The notes: generated by a model not told the origin, from the sequence alone. DNA of 16,809 nt from an uncultured Campylobacter sp. (GCA_949294425.1 CASFHJ010000248.1:1-16809), one strand, 5' to 3'. Positions 7,541 through 15,770 are shown, counted from the stretch's first letter. Numbers and translations are program-made.

Positions 7541-8524
7541 ATGAAGATAAGATTATTTGTTTTTTCTTGTGTTTTATATTTTGTTATTTTGGCTGCGTTT
7601 ATTTTTCTTGTAAATTCTAGTGTATACACGCTTTCATTTTTAGGTTTTTCTTATACTATGCCTGTTCTTATGTGGGTTTTGTTACCAGCCTTGATTCTTT
7701 TTATCTTTGCCTTTTTGCATATGAGTTTTTATGGTTTTTTAAGACATGTAAAATACAAAAATTTCTTTAAAGATTCTGCTAAATTTGAGGACTTTGCTTG
7801 TGATATTTTGCTAGAAAAAGATCCAAGACCAAATTTTAAAACTAGCGAATTTAAAAGGGCTGCCGAGCTTTGCTTAGCTGTGAAAAAACTAGAAAAAATT
7901 CATAATTTAGATAAATTTAATGAGCTAATTGATTTACTTGTAGATATAAAAGATGAAAAGCTTGTAAACCTTAAAAAATTTAGGCTAAGCGAGGATAATA
8001 AGCTTTTCATACAAAATGAAAAAAATCATATTAAAAGTGATTTAAACTATGCTTATGATAGATTAAGATATAAAAAAGAGCTGGAAAATGAGCTTGATGA
8101 ACTAGCTTTTAGCAGGGTTTTAGAACTAGCCAGTATAGAGCAAATAAGAGCCTTAAAACTTCCTAAGGATAAAAAATTTGTAGAGCTTTACATAAATAGA
8201 CTAAAAGAGGAAAGCTTTAATCCTAGCTTAAATGAAATAGAAGAGCTTTTAAAAAGCGTAGAGCTTGACGAGAAAGACTTTTTAGCCCTAGCGAAATCTT
8301 GCATAAATAAATTCGAGCCAAGCACCTTTGTAGCCTTTTTCAAAAAGCTTGGCGAGGAAAAAAGTGAGGCTAAGAGAGCTTATTATTTTATCTTAGCTGA
8401 TTTGGCACTTTTTGACGAGCTAAGACTTGAAATGAAAGATAAGAAGGAATTTAAGGATTTTGAGCTTTTACTTTTAGCAAGAGATAAAAATATCAAAATA
8501 GATTTAAATGATTTTATAAGATGA
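7541..8524 (+). CDS. Two-helix membrane protein of unknown function
   Basis: I do not recognise a functional family. Seen, in 327 residues: two hydrophobic segments near the N-terminus (about 4-25 and 38-63), joined by a short loop, then a soluble domain of about 260 residues rich in Lys, Glu and Leu that looks almost entirely helical, with possible coiled coil around 145-185. The basic residues after the second helix suggest that the C-terminal domain is cytoplasmic. A GAGGAG binding site precedes the ATG. Its stop overlaps the start of the dus gene by ATGA, so the two are probably translationally coupled. Position between rlmH and dus matches C. jejuni Cj0124c (from memory), also annotated only as a membrane protein. 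Confidence 0.82.
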   Translation: MKIRLFVFSCVLYFVILAAFIFLVNSSVYTLSFLGFSYTMPVLMWVLLPALILFIFAFLHMSFYGFLRHVKYKNFFKDSAKFEDFACDILLEKDPRPNFKTSEFKRAAELCLAVKKLEKIHNLDKFNELIDLLVDIKDEKLVNLKKFRLSEDNKLFIQNEKNHIKSDLNYAYDRLRYKKELENELDELAFSRVLELASIEQIRALKLPKDKKFVELYINRLKEESFNPSLNEIEELLKSVELDEKDFLALAKSCINKFEPSTFVAFFKKLGEEKSEAKRAYYFILADLALFDELRLEMKDKKEFKDFELLLLARDKNIKIDLNDFIR

Positions 8525-9444
8525 TAGATTTTAGCAAAAAACCACTTTTTTTAGCTCCTATGGCTGGTTTTACGGATCTAGCTTTTAGGTCTGTGGTTAA
8601 AAAATTTGGTGTTGATGTTACTGTGAGTGAGATGATAAGCTCAAATGCCCTTGTTTATGAGAGTAAAAAAACGCTTAAAATGCTTGAAAAAGATGAGTTT
8701 GAAAAGCCTTATATAGTTCAAATCGCTGGTTCTAACAAGGAAGTTTTGAAAAAAGCTGTGCTTATTTTAAATGATTTTGACTTCATAGACGGCATAGATT
8801 TTAACTGCGGTTGCCCTGTAAAAAAGGTGATAAAACAAAATGCAGGCTCATCTTTGCTAAGGGATTTAGATGAGTTAAAATCTTGTTTAGAGCTTATAAA
8901 AAAATACAATAAGAAAAAAAGCACTAGCGTAAAGGTAAGGCTTGGTTTTGATAAGGAAAATATAGTTCAAATTGCTAAAGCTTGTGAGGAAGCTGGAGTT
9001 AGCTACATAAGCATACATGCAAGAACCGCAAAGCAAATGTATAGCGGCAGTGCTGATTATGAGGCTATAAAAAGAGCTAAAGAAGCCATTAAAATTCCTC
9101 TTGTTGCAAATGGGGACATAAATGCTAGTAATGCCAAAGAGGTTTTGGATAGCACTAAGGCTGATGCCTTGATGATAGGTAGAGCCTCTGTGGGAAATCC
9201 ATGGATTTTTTACGAGATAAAAAATTCTAAAAAGGTTTCTAAGCAGCTTAAAAAAGAAATTATACTAAGTCATTTTGAAAGTATGTTAAGACATCACAAA
9301 GAGCTTGGGCTTTGTATGTTTAAAAAACACTTACACGAGTATTCTAAGGGCTATGAAAACGCTTCTAGCTTTAGGCAAGATATTAATAAAAGCTCGGATT
9401 ATAAGCAAAGTTTAAGGCTTGTAGAGGACTTTTTTTCTCAATGA
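8521..9444 (+). CDS. tRNA-dihydrouridine synthase (DusB-like)
   Basis: FMN enzyme that reduces specific uridines of tRNA to dihydrouridine with NADPH. Seen, in 307 residues: a TIM-barrel start with FMN-binding LFLAPMAGFTDLAFR (9-23), the active-site segment DFNCGCPVKKV with catalytic Cys98 (aligned to the GCP cysteine of E. coli DusB), AGSSLL just after it, a SIHART segment and VANGDI for phosphate and flavin binding, and GRASVGNPW near the C-terminal end of the barrel. The set fits the Dus family; assignment to DusB rather than another Dus is by overall resemblance. Overlaps its upstream neighbour and the downstream dnaG start by ATGA at both ends. Confidence 0.92.
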   Translation: MIDFSKKPLFLAPMAGFTDLAFRSVVKKFGVDVTVSEMISSNALVYESKKTLKMLEKDEFEKPYIVQIAGSNKEVLKKAVLILNDFDFIDGIDFNCGCPVKKVIKQNAGSSLLRDLDELKSCLELIKKYNKKKSTSVKVRLGFDKENIVQIAKACEEAGVSYISIHARTAKQMYSGSADYEAIKRAKEAIKIPLVANGDINASNAKEVLDSTKADALMIGRASVGNPWIFYEIKNSKKVSKQLKKEIILSHFESMLRHHKELGLCMFKKHLHEYSKGYENASSFRQDINKSSDYKQSLRLVEDFFSQ

Positions 9445-11231
9445 TAGAAAAGTCAAGCATAGAAGAGCTTAGACAAAGAGCTGATATAGTAGATATTATT
9501 TCTTCTTACATAGAGCTTAGAAAAAATGGGGCTAATTATCTTGGGATTTGCCCTTTTCATCAAGATAAAAACCCAAGTATGAGTGTAAGCTCTGTAAAGG
9601 GCTTTTACCACTGCTTTGCTTGTGGAGCTGGGGGAGATGTCTTTAAATTCGTGCAAGATTATGAAAGGCTTTCTTTTAGTGAGGCTGTTGAAAAGGTGGC
9701 ACATCTTGGTAATTTTTCTCTTCGTTATACAGATGCAAAATCTTATAAAAATGATAGAAGCTTAAAAAATATCTTGCCTCTTTTAAATTCCTTTTATAAA
9801 AACTCACTAAGCAAACACAAACAAGCCTTAAACTATCTTTACTCTAGAGGTTTAAATGATGAGGATATAAGAAAATTTGAACTTGGTTTTGCCCCAAATT
9901 CAAATGAAAGCTTAGAACTTTTAAAAAGAGAGCAAATAAGCCTAGCTGATGCCCTAGCAGTTGGGGCTGTAAAGCTTGGAGAGGATAAAAACTACTATGC
10001 TGCTTTTTCTAGGCGAATTTCCTTTCCCATTTATGATATGAAAGGTTTTTTAGTAGGTTTTGGAGGCAGGATTATAGATGATAGTCAAAGGGCAAAATAC
10101 CTAAATTCAGCACAAAATATTTTTTTTGATAAATCACGTATTTTTTACGCCTTAAATTTAGCAAAAGATGAGATAAAAAGAAAAAAACAAATCATCATTT
10201 GTGAGGGTTACCTAGATGTTATAGCCTTTCACAAAATAGGTCTTAATAACGCAGTAGCAGTGCTTGGCACAGCCTTAACTCCCTTGCATATAAATATCAT
10301 AAAAAAGCTTGAAGCAGAGGTTTTGCTTTGCTTTGACAGCGATAATGCCGGGCTTAATGCCGCTACAAAGTCCTCTTTTTTGCTAAGTCTTGCAAAGATA
10401 GATGGTAAGGTTTGCTTTGTAAAGGGTGGAAAAGACGTAGCAGAGCTTGTTTTTAGCTCACAGGAAAAGAAGGTTTTTGAAATTTTTGATGAGGGTTTTT
10501 CCTTTGTGGAGTTTTATATAAGACGTCTTGTTTCAAATTTTGACCTAAGTAAGATAGTCCAAAAGCAAAAAGCATTAGAAGCGGTGCAAGAATTTAGCTT
10601 TCAGCTAGACCCGCTTATAGCTCAGCATTATGAAGCCTTGCTTGCAAATTTATTAAATACCTCAAAAGATTTTATAAAGCTTAGTAAGATTAAAACAAGT
10701 CAGCAAAAAAGAACATCTAGCCTTAAAATAAAGACTAGCTTTGTTTTAGCAGAGGCTGAGGTATGTAAATTTTTATATGAAAACGAGCATTATAAAGAGC
10801 TTTTTTTAAGGATAAGTAATGAAAATTTTTTCATTATGAAAGAGACTATTAGCAAGGTTTTGCAAGGTGCAAAAAGCGAAGATCCTTTCATAAGAGAGCT
10901 TGAGATGAAGGATTTAAACAGTTTAAAAGCAAATGAGTTTTTATCTGCCATATGCAAGATAAATTATAATTTTTTCATGCGTCAAAAACAAGTCTGCTTA
11001 GAAGATGCTCTTAAAAAACAAGCCCTACACGCCCTAGATAAAAGTATGCACAAAATACTTAAAAATTTGGCTAAAAAAGATGCCTTTGATTATTTATGCA
11101 AAAACTTATCTTTTATAAATCAGGATAAAAACCTAGGTGAGAGTTATTGTAAGGATTTACAAAGCCTTATAAGCTCTTTGGCAAAAGATGAGTTTATTTT
11201 AGATAAGACAAATACAAATGAACCTTTTTAG
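9441..11231 (+). CDS. dnaG: DNA primase DnaG
   Basis: Makes the RNA primers for the lagging strand at the replication fork with DnaB helicase. Seen, in 596 residues: an N-terminal CHC2 zinc-binding domain with Cys37, His40, Cys58 and Cys61; the RNA-polymerase core with LNSAQNIFFDKS ahead of the TOPRIM fold; catalytic Glu255 in CEGYLDV and Asp299/Asp301 in FDSDNAG, aligning with E. coli Glu265, Asp309 and Asp311; and a helical C-terminal region that would bind DnaB. Length is near E. coli DnaG (581). The start overlaps the dus stop by 4 bases. As I recall, in C. jejuni dnaG lies far from dus, so this junction is a rearrangement. Ends in TAG. Confidence 0.96.
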   Translation: MIEKSSIEELRQRADIVDIISSYIELRKNGANYLGICPFHQDKNPSMSVSSVKGFYHCFACGAGGDVFKFVQDYERLSFSEAVEKVAHLGNFSLRYTDAKSYKNDRSLKNILPLLNSFYKNSLSKHKQALNYLYSRGLNDEDIRKFELGFAPNSNESLELLKREQISLADALAVGAVKLGEDKNYYAAFSRRISFPIYDMKGFLVGFGGRIIDDSQRAKYLNSAQNIFFDKSRIFYALNLAKDEIKRKKQIIICEGYLDVIAFHKIGLNNAVAVLGTALTPLHINIIKKLEAEVLLCFDSDNAGLNAATKSSFLLSLAKIDGKVCFVKGGKDVAELVFSSQEKKVFEIFDEGFSFVEFYIRRLVSNFDLSKIVQKQKALEAVQEFSFQLDPLIAQHYEALLANLLNTSKDFIKLSKIKTSQQKRTSSLKIKTSFVLAEAEVCKFLYENEHYKELFLRISNENFFIMKETISKVLQGAKSEDPFIRELEMKDLNSLKANEFLSAICKINYNFFMRQKQVCLEDALKKQALHALDKSMHKILKNLAKKDAFDYLCKNLSFINQDKNLGESYCKDLQSLISSLAKDEFILDKTNTNEPF

Positions 11232-11239
11232 GAGGGAGC

Positions 11240-12070
11240 TTGTTTGAAAAGATTTATATAGAATTAAGCGATATTTGCGGACTTGAGTGTAGTTTTTGTC
11301 CCAGTAAAAAAGGCGTTAGAGGTGTTTTAAGTCTTGAAAATTTTGAGCTTATTGAAAGTAAGGTGCATAAAAGAGCTAGAATTTTTACCTTTCATGTCCT
11401 AGGAGATCCCTTGCTTTTAAGAAATTTAAAAGATTACATAAATATTGCTAAAAACTACTCCATGAAGCTAGAGCTTACAAGTAGCGGCTTTTACTTAGAT
11501 AAACAAAGGCAAAAACTTTTGCAAGATAGCACAAGTATAAGGCAGATAAATTTTTCCCTAGCCTCTTTTTTCTCGCAAAAAAAGCTTTCTTTTAAGCAGT
11601 ATTTTACACCTATACTTGAGTTTTTAAGATATGATTTTAGGCAAAAATTTGTAAATTTAAGATTGTGGAATTTGGATAAAAATTTTAAGCCCCCGCTTGA
11701 AAATGAGTCCTTTTATAAAGCCTTAGAAGATGAATTTAAGCTAAAGATACACAGGGATAAAAGATTTAATAAATTAAAATCCTATGTCAGCCTTGAGCAA
11801 AGATCTTTTTTTGACTGGTCCTTTTCTAGCATTAAAAATGAAAACGGCACTTGTTATGGGCTTTCTAAGCAGCTTGGGATCTTAAGTGATGGCACTATTA
11901 TACCTTGTTGTATGGATTATGAGGCAAGGATAGCCTTAGGAAATATAATTTATGAGGATTTAGATCTAATACTTAAAAGCCAAAGGGCAAGTTCTATAAA
12001 AGAGGGCTTTAAGAAAGGAATTTTAGTTGAAGAGCTTTGTAAGAGTTGTGATTTTGCAAGGCAAAGATAA
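11240..12070 (+). CDS. Radical SAM protein with SPASM-like C-terminal cysteines
   Basis: Substrate unknown. Seen, in 276 residues: the radical SAM cluster motif CX3CX2C (Cys13, Cys17, Cys20) close to the N-terminus, a short barrel region with HVLGDPLL (52-59) in the place of the SAM-binding GGEPLL strand, and a C-terminal group Cys205, Cys223/Cys224, Cys267 and Cys270 of SPASM type that could hold one extra iron-sulfur cluster. SPASM proteins often modify ribosomal peptides or activate enzymes; no precursor peptide or partner is visible nearby. The start is TTG at 11240, preceded by AGGAGG (11230-11235), which overlaps the dnaG stop. Last gene of the accD-led run; it converges on pagP with only 2 bases between the stop codons. 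Confidence 0.88.
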   Translation: MFEKIYIELSDICGLECSFCPSKKGVRGVLSLENFELIESKVHKRARIFTFHVLGDPLLLRNLKDYINIAKNYSMKLELTSSGFYLDKQRQKLLQDSTSIRQINFSLASFFSQKKLSFKQYFTPILEFLRYDFRQKFVNLRLWNLDKNFKPPLENESFYKALEDEFKLKIHRDKRFNKLKSYVSLEQRSFFDWSFSSIKNENGTCYGLSKQLGILSDGTIIPCCMDYEARIALGNIIYEDLDLILKSQRASSIKEGFKKGILVEELCKSCDFARQR

Positions 12071-12072
12071 TT

Positions 12073-12594
12073 TTAAAATCTAAAAGAAAGATAAGTAAAG
12101 GCTACATTACCAAAATTTTTAAATCCGGGTATATAAGCCATTTGCACAGAAAGTCTATCAAAGTTTACACCTATTATCGGCAGGGGCAGGGGTATTGGTA
12201 TGTAGTAGTATTCCTTTCTTTGTGCAAAACCTATTGTATATCCTAGTGAAAATTTTATTTTATTATCATTTAAAAAATAATTATGCAAATAGCCAAACAT
12301 TGTTTGTAGATTGTAGTTTGAGTCCTTAAAGCCTAGAAAATAAAGCCCGTATTGCTCCTTATTTTCTTGCACTAATCTTGCATAACCAATGCCAAGAGGA
12401 CTTTCATTGTATCTATCTATATGGCTTTTATCATAGGCTAGTCTATTATGCCAGGTATTAAGTGGGAGAACAAGGGAGTGAGAGCCGTAATGATAAGTCT
12501 TTTTAAATTGATCGTGAAAATAAGTAAGTAAAGAAAAATCCTCACTAAGCAAGGGCTTTAAGCAAAAAAAGAGCAAAAATAAAAGTCTTTTCAT
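12073..12594 (-). CDS. pagP: Lipid A acyltransferase, PagP family
   Basis: PagP is an outer-membrane beta-barrel enzyme that moves an acyl chain (palmitate in E. coli) from phospholipids to lipid A. Seen, in 173 residues: a short signal peptide (about 1-17), then strong similarity to E. coli PagP along the whole chain: TWHNRLAYD with catalytic His49, DRYNE (60-64), GFKDS with catalytic Asp91 and Ser92, YIPIPLPLP (131-139) and MAYIPG (152-157), closing with the aromatic barrel signal SFRF. His49-to-Asp91 spacing (42) is one less than in E. coli (His33, Asp76). The position equal to E. coli Gly88 is Leu103. Its ATG overlaps the lolA stop (ATGA). I know of no PagP in C. jejuni. Confidence 0.9.
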   Translation of the reverse strand: MKRLLFLLFFCLKPLLSEDFSLLTYFHDQFKKTYHYGSHSLVLPLNTWHNRLAYDKSHIDRYNESPLGIGYARLVQENKEQYGLYFLGFKDSNYNLQTMFGYLHNYFLNDNKIKFSLGYTIGFAQRKEYYYIPIPLPLPIIGVNFDRLSVQMAYIPGFKNFGNVAFTYLSFRF

Positions 12595-13094
12595 TTAAGT
12601 ATATCATAAGAGCTTGGAATTTTAGGCTTAAAAATATCCTCATCTATCTTTGTGTCTCTTTGTTGATTATGCAAGCTTATAGTAACTATATTATCAAAAT
12701 CGTCCTTATAAGAAACCTCGCTTATCTCATCATCTTTAAGCCTTATCTTATAAAGCACACCTTCATAAAGGGTTTCGTATCCATCATCTTTTTTCTTTGC
12801 ATTTTGAAATATAAGGCTTAAATTTGGTAGCTTTTCAAGCCTTGTGTAAATGACTTGTTCTAAGTCTTCTTCTACTATTACAACCTCTTTTTCATTTATA
12901 TAAATTTGCTTTTTGCTAGGGTTTTCATAGAGCCAAAATGCCTTAGAAGGTGTTAAAACAAAACTACCTTGGTATTTTATGCTTGAATTTATAGACTCAA
13001 CAAGCTGGGTAAAATCACTTTTAAAAGTTTTAAAGTCTTTGTTAAAGGCTAAAAGGTTCACGCTTAGTAAAAATATTAAGAAAAAAATCCTCAA
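12591..13094 (-). CDS. lolA: Periplasmic lipoprotein carrier LolA
   Basis: Carries lipoproteins released by the Lol ABC transporter through the periplasm to the outer membrane. Seen, in 167 residues: a Sec signal peptide (about 1-16, cleavage after NLLA), then the family opening FKSDFTQ (24-30), YQGSFVL (41-47), a FWLYENPSKKQIYI strand pair (53-66), and a C-terminal half of alternating strands. Slightly shorter than E. coli LolA. The start is TTG at 13094-13092, fixed by AGGAG (13105-13101) with a 6-base spacer; no ATG would preserve the signal peptide. Divergent from secA, as with C. jejuni Cj0943 and secA (from memory). Identity rests on context as well as on moderate sequence resemblance. 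Confidence 0.87.
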   Translation of the reverse strand: MRIFFLIFLLSVNLLAFNKDFKTFKSDFTQLVESINSSIKYQGSFVLTPSKAFWLYENPSKKQIYINEKEVVIVEEDLEQVIYTRLEKLPNLSLIFQNAKKKDDGYETLYEGVLYKIRLKDDEISEVSYKDDFDNIVTISLHNQQRDTKIDEDIFKPKIPSSYDILK

Positions 13095-13116
13095 ACTTAT
13101 CTCCTAAATTTTTCTT

Positions 13117-13122
13117 ATTGTA
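13117..13122 (-). promoter_or_regulatory. Probable -10 box for lolA-pagP
   Basis: TACAAT on the minus strand (13122-13117) follows an A/T-rich stretch and lies 22 bases before the TTG start of lolA, so the leader would be short. It would drive both lolA and the overlapping pagP. Confidence 0.42.
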
Positions 13123-13145
13123 GCTAAGTTTAATTAAATAAAGGT

Positions 13146-13151
13146 TATAAT
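13146..13151 (+). promoter_or_regulatory. Probable -10 box for secA
   Basis: Perfect TATAAT at 13146-13151 in the 87-base gap between divergent lolA and secA, 30 bases before the secA ATG. It is separate from the lolA box by about 23 bases. AAGGA at 13170-13174 with a 7-base spacer supports the secA start at 13182. Confidence 0.5.
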
Positions 13152-13181
13152 TTGCCTTTCATTACCTAAAAGGATTTCTTT

Positions 13182-15770
13182 ATGATAAAGATAATAAAAA
13201 GTATTTTTGGCACGAAAAATGACAGGGAGGTCAAAAAATATTTTAAAAGAGTAAATGAGATAAATTTCTTAGAAAGTAAGTATGAAAAATTAAGCGATGA
13301 GGAGCTTAAAAATGAATTTAAACTCTTACAAGATAAAGTAGATACAAAACACGCCTTACTTGATAATATACTAAACGATGTTTTTGCCATAGTTAGAGAG
13401 GTTAGTAAAAGAGTTTTAAATATGCGTCATTTTGATGTGCAACTAATAGGCGGTATGGTCTTGCACGAGGGAAAAATAGCAGAAATGAAAACAGGAGAGG
13501 GAAAGACCTTAGTGGCTTCTTTGGCTGTGGTTTTAAATGCCATGAGTAAAAAAGGAGTGCATGTAGTTACTGTAAATGATTATCTAGCCAAAAGAGATGC
13601 CCAGCAAATGGGAGAAATTTATAAATTCTTAGGCTTTAGCGTAGGGGTAGTACTTTCAAGTGATAATAGCGATGAGCTTAGAAAAAATGCTTATGAGTGC
13701 GATATAACCTATGGAACTAATAATGAATTTGGCTTTGATTATTTAAGAGATAATATGAAATTTTCAAGCACAGACAAGGTGCAAAGAGAACATAGCTTTG
13801 TCATAGTAGATGAGGTAGATAGTATACTTATAGATGAGGCTAGAACACCACTTATCATAAGTGGACCAACTAGCAAAACCTTAGACGGCTATATAAAGGC
13901 AAATGAGGTAGCCTCTAAAATGCAAAGAGGAGAAGCTGCTACTATGCCAAATGAAAAAGCTAGTGGGGACTTTGTAGTAGATGAAAAAAATAGAAGCATA
14001 CTTATAACAGAAGCGGGTATTGCCAAGGCTGAAAAGCTTTTTAATGTAGAAAATCTTTATAGCCTAGATAATGCTATGTTGGCTCATCATTTGGATCAAG
14101 CTTTAAAGGCTCATTATCTATTTGAAAAAGATGTGCATTATGTTTTAAGGGATAATCAGGTTGTAATAGTTGATGAATTTACAGGCAGACTTAGTGAGGG
14201 CAGACGTTTTAGTGAGGGACTTCACCAAGCCTTAGAAGCAAAAGAGGGAGTTAAGATACAAGAAGAAAGCCAGACCCTAGCTGATATAACCTTTCAAAAT
14301 TATTTTAGAATGTATGATAAATTAGCCGGTATGACAGGCACAGCACAAACAGAAGCAGCCGAATTTTCACAAATTTATTCCCTTGATGTTATCTCCATAC
14401 CTACAAATTTACCTGTAAAAAGGATAGATAAGCACGACTTAATCTACAAGAGCCAAGAGGAAAAATTTAAAGCTGTCATAGAGGAAGTAAAAATAGCAAA
14501 CAAAAAAGGACAACCAGTTTTAATAGGAACTGCAAGTATAGAAAGAAGTGAGCTTTTTCACTCCATGCTTGTTAAAGAAAGGATAGCCCATCACGTTTTG
14601 AATGCAAAAAATCACGAGCAAGAGGCTTTGATTATAGCTGATGCTGGAAAAAAATCAGCAGTAACCATAGCTACAAATATGGCTGGACGCGGAGTGGATA
14701 TAAAGATAGATGATGAGGTAAGAGCTCTTGGTGGGCTTTATATCATAGGCACTGAAAGACATGAAAGTAGACGCATAGATAATCAACTACGAGGGCGTGC
14801 TGGTAGACAAGGAGACCCCGGAATGAGTAGATTTTATCTCAGCTTAGAGGATAATTTGCTTAGAATTTTTGGCGGAGATAGGATAAAAAATATTATGCAA
14901 AGACTCGGTCTAAAAGAGGGAGAAAGTATATAGTCAGGCATAGTTACAAGAGCTGTTGAAAATGCACAAAAAAAGGTAGAAAGTATGCATTTTGAAAGCA
15001 GAAAACACCTGCTTGAGTATGATGATGTGGCAAATGAGCAAAGAAAGACCATTTATAAATATAGAAACGAGCTTTTAGATGAAAACTACAATATGAGAGA
15101 AAAAATTTCACAAAATATAAACGAATATGTTTCTTCCTTACAAAATGATCAAAGCCTTATCAAAGAGGATTTAGATATAGATATACAGGCTTTAAAAGCT
15201 AGGATAGCCTCTGATTTAAACCTTGATTTTAATGAAAATTTAGAAAAGCTAAATATGCAAGAGCTTTTAGATAAGCTAGAAGTCTTTCTTAACGAAAGTT
15301 ATGATAAGAAGATGTCTTCTTTAGATGACTTAGATAGAAAAAAGATAGAAAGAATTTTTTATTTACAAGTGCTTGATAATGCTTGGAGGGAGCATTTATA
15401 TCAAATGGATATATTAAAAACAGGAATTTCACTAAGAGGCTATAATCAAAAAGATCCCCTAGTAGAGTATAAAAAAGAAAGCTATAATCTCTTTCTTGAG
15501 CTAGTAGACAGGATAAAATTTGAAAGTATAAAACTGCTTTTTAGCCTAAGCATAAGCGAAAAAAATGCAGATAATTTAGAACAAAGAGCAAGTGAGCAAA
15601 ATGAGGATTTGCTCAAAAGCTCTAGTGAAAACATAAAAACACAGGAAGCAAAACAAGTAGAGGCTAGTTCTAAAAAGGTGCCTAGAAATTCTCCTTGTCC
15701 TTGTGGATCTGGTAAGAAATATAAAGAATGCTGCGGTAAAAGTGGACCAAAAAGAGGCTTATTAGCATAG
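13182..15770 (+). pseudogene. secA: Protein translocase ATPase SecA, interrupted by an in-frame amber codon
   Basis: SecA is the essential ATPase that drives preproteins through SecYEG. The reading frame runs from ATG 13182 to TAG 15768-15770 and would encode 862 residues, full length for the family, except that codon 584 (14931-14933) is TAG. Seen before it: Walker A TGEGKT (104-109), [15 protein letters not shown] with the DEVD box (210-213), the preprotein-binding region, and the second nucleotide-binding domain with [12 protein letters not shown]. Seen after it: the helical scaffold ([15 protein letters not shown]), the wing region, and the C-terminal zinc motif with Cys839, Cys841, Cys850 and Cys851. 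Relatives read GESIE where this frame reads GESI-stop. No frameshift or other lesion is visible. Because secA is essential, a sequencing error is as likely as a true mutation. Confidence 0.93.
14931..14933 (+). other. In-frame TAG within secA
   Basis: Replaces the Glu codon expected after GESI; GAG to TAG is one base. It separates a 583-residue N-terminal ATPase part from the 278 codons of scaffold, wing and C-terminal tail. TAG also ends accD, dnaG, tsaB and secA itself, so the codon is a normal stop in this genome. Confidence 0.95.

Noticed and set aside
12068..12085. Bidirectional terminator between the convergent radical SAM and pagP genes
   Set aside because: Only 2 bases separate the stops and the TTTTAAAA there gives no G/C stem.
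12180..12200. Direct repeat of CAGGGG as a possible slippage or regulatory repeat
   Set aside because: It only has two copies and encodes the IPIPLPLP segment that matches the YIPLP region of E. coli PagP, so protein conservation explains it.
14931..14933. TAG recoded as an amino acid across the genome, or a pyrrolysine-type site
   Set aside because: accD, dnaG, tsaB and secA itself end in TAG at positions where their families end, so general reassignment does not fit; nothing around the codon suggests a recoding element.
14834..15052. Minus-strand open frame across the secA break
   Set aside because: It lies opposite the well-conserved secA frame and has low-complexity Ser/Phe/Leu content typical of antisense shadows.
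13182..15770. Two separate genes instead of one broken secA
   Set aside because: Both halves lie in the same frame, join without a missing codon, and match consecutive parts of one SecA; only a single codon differs.
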